This document shows positions 1 to 12,500 of a stretch of 64,000 nucleotides of DNA, piece by piece (within the stretch, counting starts at the first letter, position 1; every line of letters starts with the position of its first letter). The notes under the pieces were generated by a model. The model ran no database searches. It saw only the letters and a list, made by a program, of their open reading frames with translations, and was not told the DNA's origin. This DNA comes from Cryptomeria japonica (taxonomy: Eukaryota; Streptophyta; Pinopsida; Cupressales; Cupressaceae). The position numbers and the translations under genes are program-made. The stretch covers positions 472,806,573 to 472,870,572 of the forward strand of contig NC_081409.1 of assembly GCF_030272615.1 (NCBI RefSeq), written 5' to 3'.

Positions 1-683
1 GTTCTGTTTAGAGTATTGTTTGGGAGAAACAACTGAGATTTTGTCTAATTTTAGGAACGATCTATCCTGTCTAAGACGTTATCCAAGTTGATTCTAAGTG
101 TAGTGTAAGATGCAGTCTGGTTTCAAGAATGATCTATCCTGTATAAGATGTTATCTAAGTGACTAAAATTTGATAGGTAGTTGATTAAACTAGCTGAGAG
201 GTGATCGACCAAATCATGCAACGCAAATGGAAGAGGTACACTGTCTTGATTTGTTTATGCTCAAGAAAATGATAACCAGTATTATGTTTGTTGTAAGCTA
301 TTTTCAGGCAAGTTTGATTGTTCTGTTCTGACGGAACCAGAGACTCGTATGACAGGATTTTTTGGACTGGATGAGAATTTAGTAGTTATAGGATGACAAT
401 AATTCTATTTCGTACGAGTTGCTGCCTTGTATCATATGACAAATGGGCATGTGCAGGGCGACAAAAGATTGAGAACAATTCTATTTCATACAACACAGGA
501 TACAGAGTCAGACGATAGAATGAAATGACTCATACGACATAGAATTGGGTCTAGGATGACAAACCAAAAGACTCGTATGACACAGGATGTGATATTAGAC
601 GATGAATTATCAGACTCGTACAACTGTTCACAGTACAGAGCCTAGAAATTTTGAGTTTTTTCGATTGCTGAGTATGACCAATT

Positions 684-829
684 CTGAGATGGACTAATTT
701 TTGACCAGGATAGACTATTTTCTGATATGGACAGAGTTTCGACTTAGGATGTACTAGTTTGTGACATGGATAGAGTTTTGACTAAGGATGTACTAGTTTC
801 TGACACGGACAGAGTTTCGACTAAGTGAG
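684..829. repeat. 39-bp tandem repeat, about 3.7 copies
   Basis: Two nearly identical 39-bp units (723-761, 762-800) are followed by a partial unit (801-829) and preceded by a degenerate one (684-721). The shared core contains GGACAGAGTTTCGACT and GGATGTACTAGTTT. Minisatellite-like, in the gypsy leader, with no coding role apparent. Confidence 0.75.
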
Positions 830-2141
830 TTGTTTCTGGTCTTCACTGATTTTTGGTGTTTTAGTTTTTGTTTTAGGGATGAAAACACAAAAAACAAGTA
901 GTATGTATAGTGACTCCAATCACAGCATGCAAACCCTAAGGAATTTGGTGAGGAAAGAAAACCTTTGCTTGTAGACTCAGGTACACACCCAATAGCTAAT
1001 CAGAATATGGTCGCTGAGTCTCACGCAATGGATTCTCAACACCGTATTATCCGACTCCAAATGCTAATGGGGGCACAAAATGACAAGTATCTTGGGAGAG
1101 TTACTATCTCTCTTGCATAAAGATTATCCCCCTTTCAGAGATGAACTAGGTAGCTTCTAATTTTAAATTGGATTTAGTCAGGGATCCATTCAGCGCGTCG
1201 AGGTATAAACTCAATTAAGAGGTCTCCCAGCCTTGAAAACCAAGGTTTAATATACCCGAAGGTATGGAGGAGAGCTATTCCCGAGCACTACCATTGACTT
1301 GATTTTCATCAAATCACGTTTATTTTATAGTGGGTTGGAGTACTTGGCATCTAGCCGTTCCCACTTAGGTCATTCCCCTCACACTGGCCATAATGGCTCT
1401 AAGAGTTTTTCAACCCCTCGAGAGGGCAGGCCTGCTAAAGATGTACAAATCTCAAACAAAGAAAAAGCTTCAAGGGTCTGGATTTATAATTGTCTAGAAA
1501 AAGACAAGAGCATACTCTCCCACCTCTCAGAATCTTCTAAAAGCACAAAAGACAGATTTTTTCTTTAACCAGATAGCAAGTTAGGTTCCTAAAAATGAAT
1601 TTAAAGAATACACAATGTTTAGTTGATTCTCCTTCAGACAACTTGCAAAGACAACGAATCGGTAGTCATATTGTCTTTGTGTGACAAGCGTATTCTTCAA
1701 CAAGCATTCTGCAAAAACTAGTTAGGCTGTGAAAAATTCTGAGATAGACAGATAAACAGTCAGGGTTAGTCATCAGAATAATCAATCAAAAATGAAAAAA
1801 ATATGAAATTTGCCTCCTTTACCAGAAAATACAAAATCGTACGACAAATACTTGACTCGTACGAGATCGGATGCAATATAGGACGAGACCAGATTGCTGA
1901 TGATGTTGGCTCATACGACAGATGATTTCTAATCATACGATAGAAGATCTACTCGTACGACATAAGGTCTACTCGTACGATAATATGTTTTTAATTCATG
2001 CGACACCTGCAATTTGTCATTTCAGCTTGTAAGAATTGTCGTATGAGATGTACGGACACAAAACCAAAAAATATGAAACTGGAAAAATAACAAAAAATAA
2101 AGTAGTCAGTCTTGGAGGCCGAAAAAAATGTAGTCTTCGGG

Positions 2142-2158
2142 CCCCACGGTGGGTGCCA
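2142..2158 (-). promoter_or_regulatory. Probable primer-binding site of the gypsy-type element
   Basis: On the minus strand this reads TGGCACCCACCGTGGGG. The TGGCGCCCACCGTGGGG type of sequence is typical just inside the 5' LTR of many plant gypsy elements. It lies 4 bases inside the proposed LTR end. Confidence 0.6.
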
Positions 2159-2162
2159 GAGA

Positions 2163-3305
2163 TGTGTGTGTGAAAAAGTGAACCTGTAGCTGTAAGCACA
2201 ACACTTCAATTAAGTCATTATATGCATGGTTAGTAATCAATAATCAATAAGAAATAAACCATAGCAAAGTGACTAATTGCCTTCTAAAAGATGCAAGTAT
2301 AAGATTGCTCTCAGATTTTTATAAGCAATACCAGTGACTAGACTAAACCAAGATGAAGGATTTAATCTATATGATATTAAGCTATATGGATGCGAGATGG
2401 ATGAATAATTCAAGCAAATAATCAATTCAAGAAACAATGGATGCAAGCAATAATGAATGTAAAATGGATGCAAGTAATCTAAAAAAGCACAATGATTTCA
2501 ATGACTCCAGAGCGAAATTAGCGTGATAATAATCTCCAAGCGTGTTCTCAAAAATCTCTGGGGTGAATTGGAATGAGAGCTGAAGACTGAATTTATAGAG
2601 GATCACAAAAAAGCTCAATTTTAGATTAATTGAAAATAATTGAGAAATCATGTTCAGTTAACCTTGAGATAGATTCCAATTATAGTTTAATTGAAATGCA
2701 TTCAAATTAGAAGTCCAAGCTACATTGGAAAATAGTAATAAATTAATTCCATGCACATCTGATAAAAATAGATAATTCTTTAATTTATTAAAAAAAAAGG
2801 TCTTTTCAATGCAACTGAACTTCTTTTTCTGAAAAGCTTTGAGTTCCAATTTTAGAGAATAATTCCATAATTCAATTAAATTGCTTTTCTGATTTCAAGT
2901 TCTAAATTTAGAAAAAGAAATAATATCTCAAGTTTGATTTCTCTCTTCATTCAATTCTTTTTTTTGTTTTGTTTCAATTCAACTCTTTGTAATAAATTAA
3001 TTCATCTTTTGTAATAAATTAATCCTTTTTGCATGATTGAATGGCAAATTTATTAATTAATTAAATATGCAAGGATATTTAATACATTAAAATGGGATAA
3101 TTGATCAAAATGATATTCTTGGAATGATTTGATTAATTACATCAATATTTAATTAATGTTGAGTAGTTAATTTGCCATGTGATTTTTGATAATTAAAGAA
3201 TTAATAATGTGCTCAAGATTGATTTAATTGCCTTTGGTTAGGACCTTGGTGATGTTGTCGAGATTAGGGGCCCATGGTTTAGATGACCAATTTTAGGGTA
3301 TTACA
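2163..3305 (-). repeat. 5' LTR of a Ty3/gypsy-type element
   Basis: On the minus strand the LTR begins TGTAATACCCTAAAATTGGT at 3305, a start typical of plant gypsy LTRs, and ends near 2163 in a CA repeat just before the primer site. About 1.14 kb and AT-rich. The right boundary is firm: homology between the two C-family copies stops exactly at 3306, leaving ATGAG as the expected 5-bp target duplication. The matching end lies outside the window. The left LTR end is less certain. Confidence 0.65.
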
Positions 3306-3709
3306 ATGAGGTCATTGACCTCCTCAATGAAGTCACTATGGGGAAGTCTCCCTTGGCACCTTGAAATCGTAGACCTAGGCATTTTTAGCCAATTATTATT
3401 CATATTCTTCTTGCATTTCTTTGAATTCTTATGAAAATAAGCCACTGCTAATTGCATGTCAATATTAGCATATTGATCTATAGGAGAACACTTGAAAATT
3501 GTATCAAATAAATCCTCATCAATATTAATGAGTGTTTTATTTCCATCAACATCCTTTACTAATTTGGTGACAGGAGCATATTTGTTGGCAAGAGCCAACA
3601 CAAATTCTAGATTTTGAGCCGACATGGGAAAGACAGCCACCAGATGAATTTCACTATTTATGGTGGGCTCCATCTTGTAAGAAACATGTGGCTCTCTTAC
3701 CCTCTTCAT
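3306..3709 (-). pseudogene. 5' part of the family C ORF, truncated
   Basis: Unknown protein; function not recognised. The reading frame encodes about 134 residues matching the family C ORF near 26.0 kb: a block with LANKYAP, then DVDGN, an acidic DEDLFDTIFKC segment and a Tyr-rich IDQYANIDMQ segment. Related blocks occur in the family E ORF near 9.85 kb (ADRYDP, NDGK, EEFQEIFD). Coding continues upstream of this ATG past an in-frame stop, so the true start is not here. The 3' end is lost: the gypsy LTR replaces the sequence after the EEVND segment. The right copy keeps this region but has a frameshift near 26015 that the left copy lacks. Confidence 0.7.
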
Positions 3710-3999
3710 AAATTATTCAAGATCAACATGGTCGATCTTTGTGTCCCTGATATTGTCAATATTTGATGACACAGAAGGAGGAAACATTGGATGTATTTCT
3801 TGTTTCTTGAACATCGATTTTTCACTTGGCAAGGGTTCTGGCATTTGAAATGAATGCACTGCATCATGAAAAGATCATCATTTAAAATTGTTATCCTTCA
3901 TAAAAATCTTCATTTGATAGGAAAAGTCCATCGATTGAGCACAAATTGATCAAAAAACATTAATTTGTATGTGTGTGCATTGGGTGCAATTTGGACTTC

Positions 4000-5560
4000 T
4001 ATGTTCTAATTTCTCTTAAACATAGTGTTAAAATCATGACTAAATGCATATCGTAATTAGAAGTTTGATTTTACCTTCATATAAATCAATATCAAAAATT
4101 GATGTATATTGGAGTTATAACTCAGATTTACATCATGGAAAAACTCACAAAGTAGTGCAAATCGGAGTTGTAACTCCAATATACACTAGTTTAATGTAAC
4201 TGAGTTAAGTGTATATTGGGAAAGCCATGGATGAGTGTCTGGTGAGGTTACAACTCTGATCGACACATCAAAAAGGAAAGCCAAACTAAATCATCTTGGA
4301 TGGGCTTATAACCCTGACTGACACTTGTACAAAGAAAATAAAAAATAGTGTCGAGTGGGGTTGTAAACCCATCTGTCACTTAGCAAATAGCTCAAACTAA
4401 AATATCATGGTGGTTAGGTTTGTAACCCCAACCACCATCACTACAAAGATAGTGGTGGGTATTGGGGATACAGACTTGACCACCATCACTGCAATAAAAA
4501 GAAGAACAAAGGGTGGGATGGGGATATGGCCCTGACCACCAACATAGTCATATATTGTGGTGAGGATTGGAGTAATACCCCCACCCAATAATTATCACTA
4601 CAAACAATAATAAAAGGTATAGATGGCGGGGATGTTGGCACTGAGCCAACGTCCCTTGTAGGGACTCATGACATGGTTTAACAACCTCCTATGGATTCTA
4701 TAAGTCTAGTGGTTGTATCAGGCATTGATAGGTCAATCTTTTGGTGCAACAACAACCCTAGCTTGTAACAAGTGGTATTAGAGCTTGGTCACAGATTAAA
4801 ATCACGTAGGCCACAACAAGTTATGCTAGGAGGGGGATTGTTGGTAGTGGGCCAATGTCCCTCACAGGGATTCACAACATGGTTTAATAGCCTCCTATGG
4901 ATTCTATAAGTCTTGTGGTTATATCGGGCATTGCCAGGTTGATCTTTTGGTGCAACGAGAACCCTATCTTGTAACAGGGGATGTGTGCTTGCCACACACC
5001 ATGAAGCATGCTATGGTATGTGATAACACACATTTATTTCTCCACCATGAAACAAAAATTGGAAAATAAGAATCGAGACAGATTTGTAAAACGATACATA
5101 TCAAGATAATTCTTGATATGTATTGGGTTTAAAATTGGATCTCTACTAATGCAAAAAACTAGGGCACGACAAGATAAAAATTAGAAGCTTAAAGCTTTAT
5201 GAAATGGATAAATACCATGATTTCTATGAATGAATCTTGAGGAAAATCAAGCTCTTTAATCCTCCAATAAAATAATAATGAGAAATTAGAGGTATAATAA
5301 AAGAATAAATGGGTAAAGAAACCCGATTTGAAACAAACACTTCAAAACATTAATTGCAAAATCGTGCATAATAAAGGTGCAAATCGGACCTATGGGTTTG
5401 ATTTTCACTTGATAGACCAAAAAGGTGTAAGTCGTACCTATAGGTCTGATTTACATCTATGATTGATTACCAAATGTATATCACGGTTAAAACCCGTTTT
5501 TACACAATAACAAAAAATTGATGCAAAATCAGAGATAAAACCCCATTCTACACCAAAATA
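4000..5560. repeat. Array of imperfect palindromes in the C leader (left copy)
   Basis: Successive 30-40 bp units each read as a hairpin around a TATA-like or GGTTACAAACC-like centre. One spans 4407-4438 (arms ATGGTGGTT / AACCACCAT). Another, 5094-5123, has perfect 13-base arms ATACATATCAAGA / TCTTGATATGTAT. Units are separated by short AT-rich linkers. The same series occurs inverted in the right copy. The TRIM at 4633-4976 splits this array. Confidence 0.75.
4633..4976 (+). mobile_element. Complete 344-bp TRIM (terminal-repeat retrotransposon in miniature)
   Basis: Two 138-bp direct terminal repeats (4633-4770 and 4839-4976), each starting TGTTGG and ending CTTGTAACA, flank a 68-bp interior. 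The interior begins with a primer-binding site, TGGTATTAGAGCTTGG (4773-4788), close to the tRNA-Met complement, and ends in a purine tract, AGGAGGGGGAT. A perfect target duplication GGGGA lies at 4628-4632 and 4977-4981. The intact C copy lacks this block at the matching place (near 25040), which confirms insertion. There is no coding capacity, so mobility depends on another element's enzymes. At 344 bp it is at the small end of the TRIM/SMART class. Confidence 0.92.
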
Positions 5561-5756
5561 GGGAAGTTCACTTTTTAAGTTAAGATTTTGAAATTTTAAC
5601 TCAATGAGGGAATTTCAATGTTGAATAACACATATTCAAGGATGAATGAGATGACCAAAATGTCTCATTTTCTTGACTTTGAAAGAAAAGAGGATGAATT
5701 ATGAAAAATTCATAGGGGTTTTTCTATTTTCACACAAAACAAAAATGAGGACAACG

Positions 5757-6637
5757 TGGATCCAAACCAACAGAATTAACTAAGATAGATATAACATGAA
5801 AATAATAAACATATAACAGATCACACAATGAACACTAGATATGACATGGAAAACCCAAAAAGGGAAAAACCATGGAGAATGTTACTTCTCAATATAAGAC
5901 ACCGGTTAAGTTAATTTTTATAGAGGGTGGCTCACTGCCAGAATGCTCACTACAAGTGGGATCATTGCTCAGAAAAAGGATCACTGCTGAAGAGAGAAAT
6001 ATAGAAGGAAATAATCCACCACTGAAACACAATCTATAAAACCAGACTACTTCTGGTGCCTCAACACCAACACACTCTCACATATCACCAATAGTCAAAT
6101 CTTTCCTTTCCAATCTCGCATATCCTCAAAATAATGTAACTTTTTTTATATATAACATAATCAGACCATCCTCATATATATACTATCTACCAAGAAGCAT
6201 AATCTTCCAAGTCAACTAGAAAAATGTTCTAAAATAGGTCAACACTAATCATTCTAGTGTTGGGAAGGAATGAGAAGTAGACCATACCATAACACACATC
6301 GATGGTTAGATCAACACGTTATAATCATTACAAATTCTAGACCCAAAACATGATTTGCGTGCTACATCAAAAGCCACTACACATTCTCAAATTTTTGACT
6401 TAATTCGGACCCAAAAAATCATTGCCTAATATACCAAAGATAATAATGGAACCTTGATATGCATGAATACCATTGATCAACACCATATCTAAAAACCAAA
6501 GATATCCAAATAAATAACAATATATCTAATCTACCAACACATCATTCGAAGCACCAAAGATTCAGGGAACACATATTCGGGATCACCAGTACAAAGAACA
6601 TCAATTACAACCATTATGTTGACATCAATGACAACCA
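5757..6637 (-). repeat. Probable LTR, minus orientation
   Basis: Minus-strand start TGGTTGTCATTGATGTCAAC carries the TTGTCATTGATGTCAA box found near the start of the other LTRs here. The 3' part contains the Met-LTR hallmark of a gggttttcc / ggtttttccc pair (about 5850-5875). The end is set at TGGATCCAAACC, abutting family C. No target duplication or internal region is visible and there is no poly-C box, so this may be a decayed solo LTR and the boundaries are approximate. Confidence 0.5.
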
Positions 6638-6720
6638 CTCAACATCATCACCATCATATCTGGAACAAAAACTATGATATGTGGGTATGGGAGATGATTG
6701 AGATACAAATGGAAGACTCA

Positions 6721-7371
6721 TTAAAGGAGGGATATAAGAATATTGATTAACAAAATTTCCCCCATTACTAACATGTGTAGGGTTAAAATTTTTGTGGAAT
6801 TAGTCATGATAGAAGATGTAAATGTAGGAACAATAAGCAAGGATGTGGGCATAGAAATGGAATGATTAAATTGACTAGTGGGTTGAGAGTAACCAAGGAC
6901 CTTTACACAACCTTTTATAGGCATGATATTAGTGTCAACAATATGAGAAAGGCCACACAACAAATCAACACCAATTTTATTACTTTGCATGATTCTTTTT
7001 AATCCTTCAATCAATGGGATTGCCTCATTTTCTGGATTTTTTTTACTCATCCATTTTTTAGGATTTTCAAATTCATTGTCAATTTTATTCAATTGGTCAA
7101 TGGTAACCCTAGTTAGTGATTCATCCACATCATGAGAATTATGAAGAGAATGAGGATAAATGACATCATTTGTTGGGTTGGAGGAATCGCCAACATTATT
7201 ATGAAATAAGTTATCCAAGTTAGGCTTCATATCCTTACTAATTAATCCTTGGGAAGCCTTAATTATACAATTTTTTTGCATAAAAATATTATAGATAGGA
7301 CTAATAGTAATAAAACTCATGCACAAAGGAGATAAATTTGACTGCACAAATTGAAAATTGTGTTTAAGCAC
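6721..7371 (-). CDS. Unrecognised 216-codon ORF, probably repeat-derived
   Basis: An open frame of 216 codons on the minus strand, Asn/Ser/Ile-rich, with no domain, signal peptide or motif I can identify. Its middle is fairly polar (WMSKKNPENEAIPLIEGL) and would suit a retroelement gag or linker more than an enzyme. It sits between a probable LTR (5757-6637) and AT-rich repeat sequence, with no promoter or splice signals I can defend. It could be a gag fragment of an unclassified element or a chance ORF; I lean to the former only weakly. Confidence 0.25.
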   Translation of the reverse strand: MLKHNFQFVQSNLSPLCMSFITISPIYNIFMQKNCIIKASQGLISKDMKPNLDNLFHNNVGDSSNPTNDVIYPHSLHNSHDVDESLTRVTIDQLNKIDNEFENPKKWMSKKNPENEAIPLIEGLKRIMQSNKIGVDLLCGLSHIVDTNIMPIKGCVKVLGYSQPTSQFNHSISMPTSLLIVPTFTSSIMTNSTKILTLHMLVMGEILLINILISLL

Positions 7372-9564
7372 TGCAATTTATTGTAACAATGATTGATAAA
7401 TGAATTAATTAAGTAATTTTAATCATGAATTTGAATGATAAATGCCTCTAAATCATAACATAACATGTCATAAAGATCAAATCTGAAAAATAGACTTGAA
7501 AAATTATGCAACCCACATGTTAATTTAAGAATTATAAATTAGGATTTTTTGTGAATTTAACCTCTAAATTTATGTAATTCAATTGAAAATAAAACTTATG
7601 AATGCAAATTTGAATTTGAAAATGCATGAAAATCAGATCTGAGATTACAAATCATAAATCAAGGTACAAAAAGTTGAGTTCACCAAAATGTAATGGTGAA
7701 AAATTAGGGTTAGGATTAAATTAAGGTAATAAAACTATTAATTGACCTAATTGACCAATTACATTAAGGAGGAGAGGAATCTAATAGATCTAGCCTTGAT
7801 AGACCAAGATTATGATTAGATTCCAAGCTCCTTTGATAGGGCTCTATCCTCCTTGAATTGAGTTGAGTTGAATTGAATTGAATTATTGAAGATTAGGGAA
7901 ATATAATGAACTATTGAAGTAATCTGACAGAAATAGTGAGCTATATATGTACTACAGAGCCACCAACCTAGATGTGAGTATAATAATATGTTTTGGATAT
8001 GTTCCCAAAATTTTGACTAGATTTTTTAGGATCATGTAATATCAATTTCCCATGGTCCTCTAAATCTATCATCGTCGAAAGCTAAACTTATTTGCTGCTA
8101 TGAATTTTTTCAATCCTCCTGAACACAACTTTGTACTTGTTTCCTGCACATAGAAAGTAGTAGGAAATTGTTGGGAATAGGGTGATAGGACCTAAAATTA
8201 TATTTTGCAAATCCTGGTCATCCTAGTTTAATTTTTCCCTTGGTCAAGATATCAGGGTTTAGGGCTATAAGGGTTGTGTCTTTTATTATTAAAATGGTTT
8301 GAAAGTGAGTTTTTGGTTCCTGTTATATTCTGTTGTTACCTTTTTCTCACTTAAGGCTGAGGGTTCTATTTTCATTCACATGACCATTTTCATTTTCTAA
8401 GTATTAAGTGGTGATTGACCGGTTCATGAAATATGCTATTCCTAAGTCATTAGCATGAAATTCCCTATAACCGGTCCCCTTTAAAATACTCATGCTCGCA
8501 CTTACATTCTCCTAAGTCTGGCTAAGTACTAAATACCCCATTTGTTAAAGAAAGGATAGATCCAATGGTTACCGCTTCCCTGCAATTAAATATACGAGAA
8601 TTTTAATGACCATGACATCGCGAGATTGTGTCACATGTTATTGGTGGAAACCGATAGTGTTAGCAGTATAACCGATTGAAGGCATTGTAATACCGGTTCG
8701 CAGGCGGTCTACTAACAATCCCATCAATTTGCACATGCTTAGAATGAATGAGGATGTTTTATATTGAGGTAAAAGGTGCTTGACTTTTAAGTCTTGGAGG
8801 AGTCAACGGAAACTATGCTAGGTGGTAAAATTTGAGTAGATCAAATGACCCTCGTATTCTTGCAATGGAAGTTGCGAGGTGGTTATGGACCGTGGCATCG
8901 CGGGATGATGCCACATGTCATGAATTGGCCAGAAAGACCTACAGTGGGGCCACTGATGGAATTCGACAAAAAGATGATGTTGCTGGTGTGACATGATTTT
9001 GTGGGGCCATTGATACAAATGAAAGAATAAGTGATGAGTCAACGAGGAGATGATCGTTGGATTGGACATCTAGGAGGACAATTGACAACTAGTTTTCAAA
9101 CTTCTTAACTACAAAGCTAGGAGCCGTTGTTTCCCTTGTGCGAATAGGAATGGTGGACGAGACATTTGCGTCCTTTCCTAGACCATAATTAAAATAATCT
9201 TAAAGGTTTTTCATTCACAAAATATTTCATAGCAATTCTAAAGAATTTCTTGTTGCTGAAGGAGACTGAAACGAACCTCTGCGACATGGAATTGTCATTT
9301 CTAGAAAATATCAAAAGCAACAAGTTTATCTGAGCTCTCCATATGTTCTTGAACTAAATTGATATTAGAAATTATGAAAGATTGCAAAAAGAAATCTCAA
9401 TTTTTTCTAGGGTTAAGATACTGGACATAAAATAGTGAAATATGTTTGAATTACTTTGGAAATTTAAAAAATCTTGTGATAAGTCCTAGACTTGGAGATA
9501 TAGTAGAAAGCCCTAGTTGTAGAAAATGCTTCCCTCATAAAAACATTCAGGGGAGGTGGATTAT
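7372..9564. other. Unclassified AT-rich repeat and family E 5' block
   Basis: 7372-8150 is AT-rich with no gene; it holds a short GAATT-type microsatellite near 7860-7890. 8600-9100 carries two copies of a palindromic word (GACATCGCGAGATTGTGTC at 8613, GGCATCGCGGGATGATGCC at 8894) about 283 bp apart. The same pair, about the same distance apart, occurs inverted at 51517-51832, so this part belongs to family E. No primer-binding site is visible upstream of the ORF at 9565. Confidence 0.5.
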
Positions 9565-12500
9565 ATGAAAATAAATCTTTATGATGATTTCTTGGACCAA
9601 TTAAAGCCTTCTACAAATGACAAGCAATAGGGGCAGAGGTTTATGGATGGAAAAACCCTAGGGGAAGGGTTAATTGACAAAGCATTCTGTTTTGTGGATG
9701 CTAATATACCAGCAACTAGGCTAGAGATTTTAAAATTATGGTATGGACAAAGGAAACTAAATTCCCCATTATCTAGTCCTTGGTAGTATGACTTGGGCAA
9801 ATTGGTAGTACCGGGTGTTTTTATGGATTTCAATTTTCTTAAGGCTATTGCAGATAGATATGACCCAATTTCAAGGGTTATCAGGGGAAATGATGGGAAG
9901 ATTTTGTTAACCATCAGAAGGGAAGAGTTTCAAGAGATTTTTGACTTATACAAGCCATCCCCTAGCCTAGTACCAGTAGATTTAAATGAACAGAAGGAAG
10001 AATATTACAAGATGAAGGAATTCATTAGAAAGAGTTTCCTTCCAAAGCACTTAGCCAGTGTGGGAAGTACAACATACCATATCGGCCCTAGTTCAGCAGA
10101 GTCATTCCTAATTGGTGATTTTGCTCCCTATTTCCAGGCTACTTTCTTATCTTTATGCCAAGTATTGGGTTTTAGTCCCATTACAGTAATGCCACCTGAT
10201 TTCATGTACATGGCTATGCAGATACAACATCCAGATTTTACAGTAGATTTGACTTTGCCCCTTATGTTGAGTAAATGATTCATGAGGAGTTATTAGGCAT
10301 TAAGAATCAGGTTGTTGGGGTTAAATTCTCCTGGTATTGTTTACTCATGCATATGTTAATTTCAAGGAATGCAAATTATTTTGGAAGTACCATGAACCTC
10401 AGAAGGATAATAGATAATCAGGAGATTCCAATATAGCTCTGGAGCACAGACATGTCATGGGATAGACAAGAGGCTAGCTATATAAGATTTGACAAGAACT
10501 TTGCCTCTAGGTTAAGACAAAAGTTGACAGTAAATCCACCAAGGATTCCTAAAGAATTGCATGATTTTGTGAGACCCAAGGAAAGGGTGCCTCTTGCAAG
10601 AATTGAACATAATTGGGGAGATTTTATCCCATACTCTGTAAGTACTGTAATCAGAATCTATAGCTTTTCCGGAAAACCTCATGTACTGCCTTTCAATGTT
10701 CCTCTGAGAATGGGATTTGCTGAGGTGATATGGTAAAATGGATGTATTTAGGACAAATATCTAAAAGGAAAAGGGTCATTCTTCCCAGATTAGGCCATTA
10801 TCCCTTTGTGATTATAAAGGGAGGGTATGAGCATTTTGACAAATTCTTTGCTCCATATCATTTGGGGGTAAGTATAACTAGAAACAATGATCTTGAAGGT
10901 TTTTACAACACTTTTAGAAAGAGAATAATAGGATCTTTATTTCCCCATGTGCATAATTTTTCTGAGGACTTAATCAGGAATGAATTTGACCACATGATGT
11001 AGGAATGGAGAAAGGAGAAGTGGATGTTTTTTAGAAAATTATGGGCTGCTATTCAGAAGATGGATCCAAAATATGATCCATTAAAGGAGTTTTCTCTATT
11101 CTATGCCAAGATTGAATTTGTTATGAATTTTTTTGATGAATTGACAAAGGTCTTAATGGAGAAGCTAGATAGACTTGAAGAAGTTCATGGCTAGTAACAA
11201 TTAAGCTCACAACCTCCTGTATCCTAGAGAGCAAGTGGTGTGGTAGCAGAGAGGCCTGTTTAGGAATCTCCTCACAAAAGAGTTAGAGAAGAAGTAAGTG
11301 ATGAAGAGGATAGTAGCAATGATAGTGGAAGATTGATAAGGAGAACGGGTAAGAAGATAACGAGTTCAGAGCCTTTCCCCAAGATACCAACTAAACCTCT
11401 TCAAGGAGTCAGGATCATTGATCTTGAAGATTCTGATAGAAGTCCCTTGCCATCATCTATATCTTTTTCACCAGTAAGGCAAGATGAAGCTCAGATGGAG
11501 GGAGACAGGTTTGTTGCAACAAATGAAGAAATGCAAATGGGTATTCCTGTATTGCCTCCTAATTTGGAGTTGGATCTTACTCCCTTGGATATTCAGGGTA
11601 AAGCCTTCAAAGATGCAAGAAAAGAGGCATGTGATAGCTTCCTTGAGGATGATGCATTTGTAAAAAGCCCAACCTTTTTGCAGTTAGTATGGAAAACAAA
11701 GGTTGACAAATACAAAGGAAGGATTGCTGAGAGGAAGGCCCAAAGGCCATATAGATTAGACCAAGAAATCCAAGAGGAAGTAAAAAGTGAAATGAAGGAA
11801 GAGTTCAAGGAAATCACTTTTGATGAGGGTAGGAAGATTATAAGTCAGGCTGGAGTCTTGATATTGCCAGAATGGGATATAGCAGATGCAGTGGCATTTG
11901 ATGCTATTAGGAAATCAAAGGAAGAAGAAGCAGGGTTAGCATTAAGAGGATCAGACTTTGCAGATGATTATGCAACCTTGGCTATATGGGTATTAGAGGA
12001 GGGACCTAGGAAGCCTGATATCAGTGATTTAAACCCCAACTTGAGGGGAAGTTTGATTATAAAGAGAGAAGCTGACACATCAAGTGTAGAGGCTACAAAA
12101 TTGAATGTTGATGTTGCTAAGCTGGCATATGAGAGTCCAAAAAAGGAAGCTTCAAAGAGGGTTGAGCTGATGAAGAAATTTGACAAATTTTTTAATGATT
12201 ATAATGCATCTCAGAAAAGATGTGTGGAGTTGCAAACAGAGTGCAACTCCTAGAGCAAGGACAAATAAAGGTTTCATATCCCACACTTGCAGGACCATCT
12301 AAGCCATCAACATCCAAGTTGCCACCTATGGTCCAAAGAGAAGAAGAAACTCAATTAAATACAAGTACTAATATCCTTGGCATGGTATTAGTCCCATATG
12401 ATGATGATGATGATGAGCCTGATACTACAAGATCGTCTGAACCAAATGAGTCTCAACTTCTAGAGAATATTGTTGAATTAGAGAATAAATTAAAAGAATA

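Larger units (their letters stand above)
1..2162 (-). mobile_element. Internal leader of a partial Ty3/gypsy-type LTR element
   Basis: Read on the minus strand, this follows the LTR at 2163-3305 and a primer-binding region, so it should be the 5' untranslated leader of a gypsy-type element whose body runs off the left edge. No convincing coding sequence is present; the short ORFs have no recognisable domain. It contains a 39-bp tandem repeat (684-829) and two clusters of TCGTACGA / TCGTATGACA words (about 340-620 and 1840-2050). A moderately GC-rich part (900-1560) resembles no family I can name. Orientation rests on the LTR and primer site, not on coding sequence. Confidence 0.5.
3306..5756 (-). 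mobile_element. Family C element, left copy, truncated by the gypsy insertion
   Basis: Inverted relative to, and homologous with, the family C copy at 22887-28018. Homology starts at the TTGTCCTCATTTT end (5756) and runs through the hairpin-rich leader into the ORF until the gypsy LTR cuts it at 3306. A 344-bp TRIM (4633-4976) interrupts it. No LTR pair, primer site or polymerase domain is seen in either copy, so the class is unknown. The terminal TGTTGTCC of the right copy (CGTTGTCC here) would fit an LTR-type start. Confidence 0.7.

Noticed and set aside
1299-1568. 89-codon ORF in the gypsy leader
   Set aside because: No domain, no homologue in the window, and it lies in a proposed untranslated leader.
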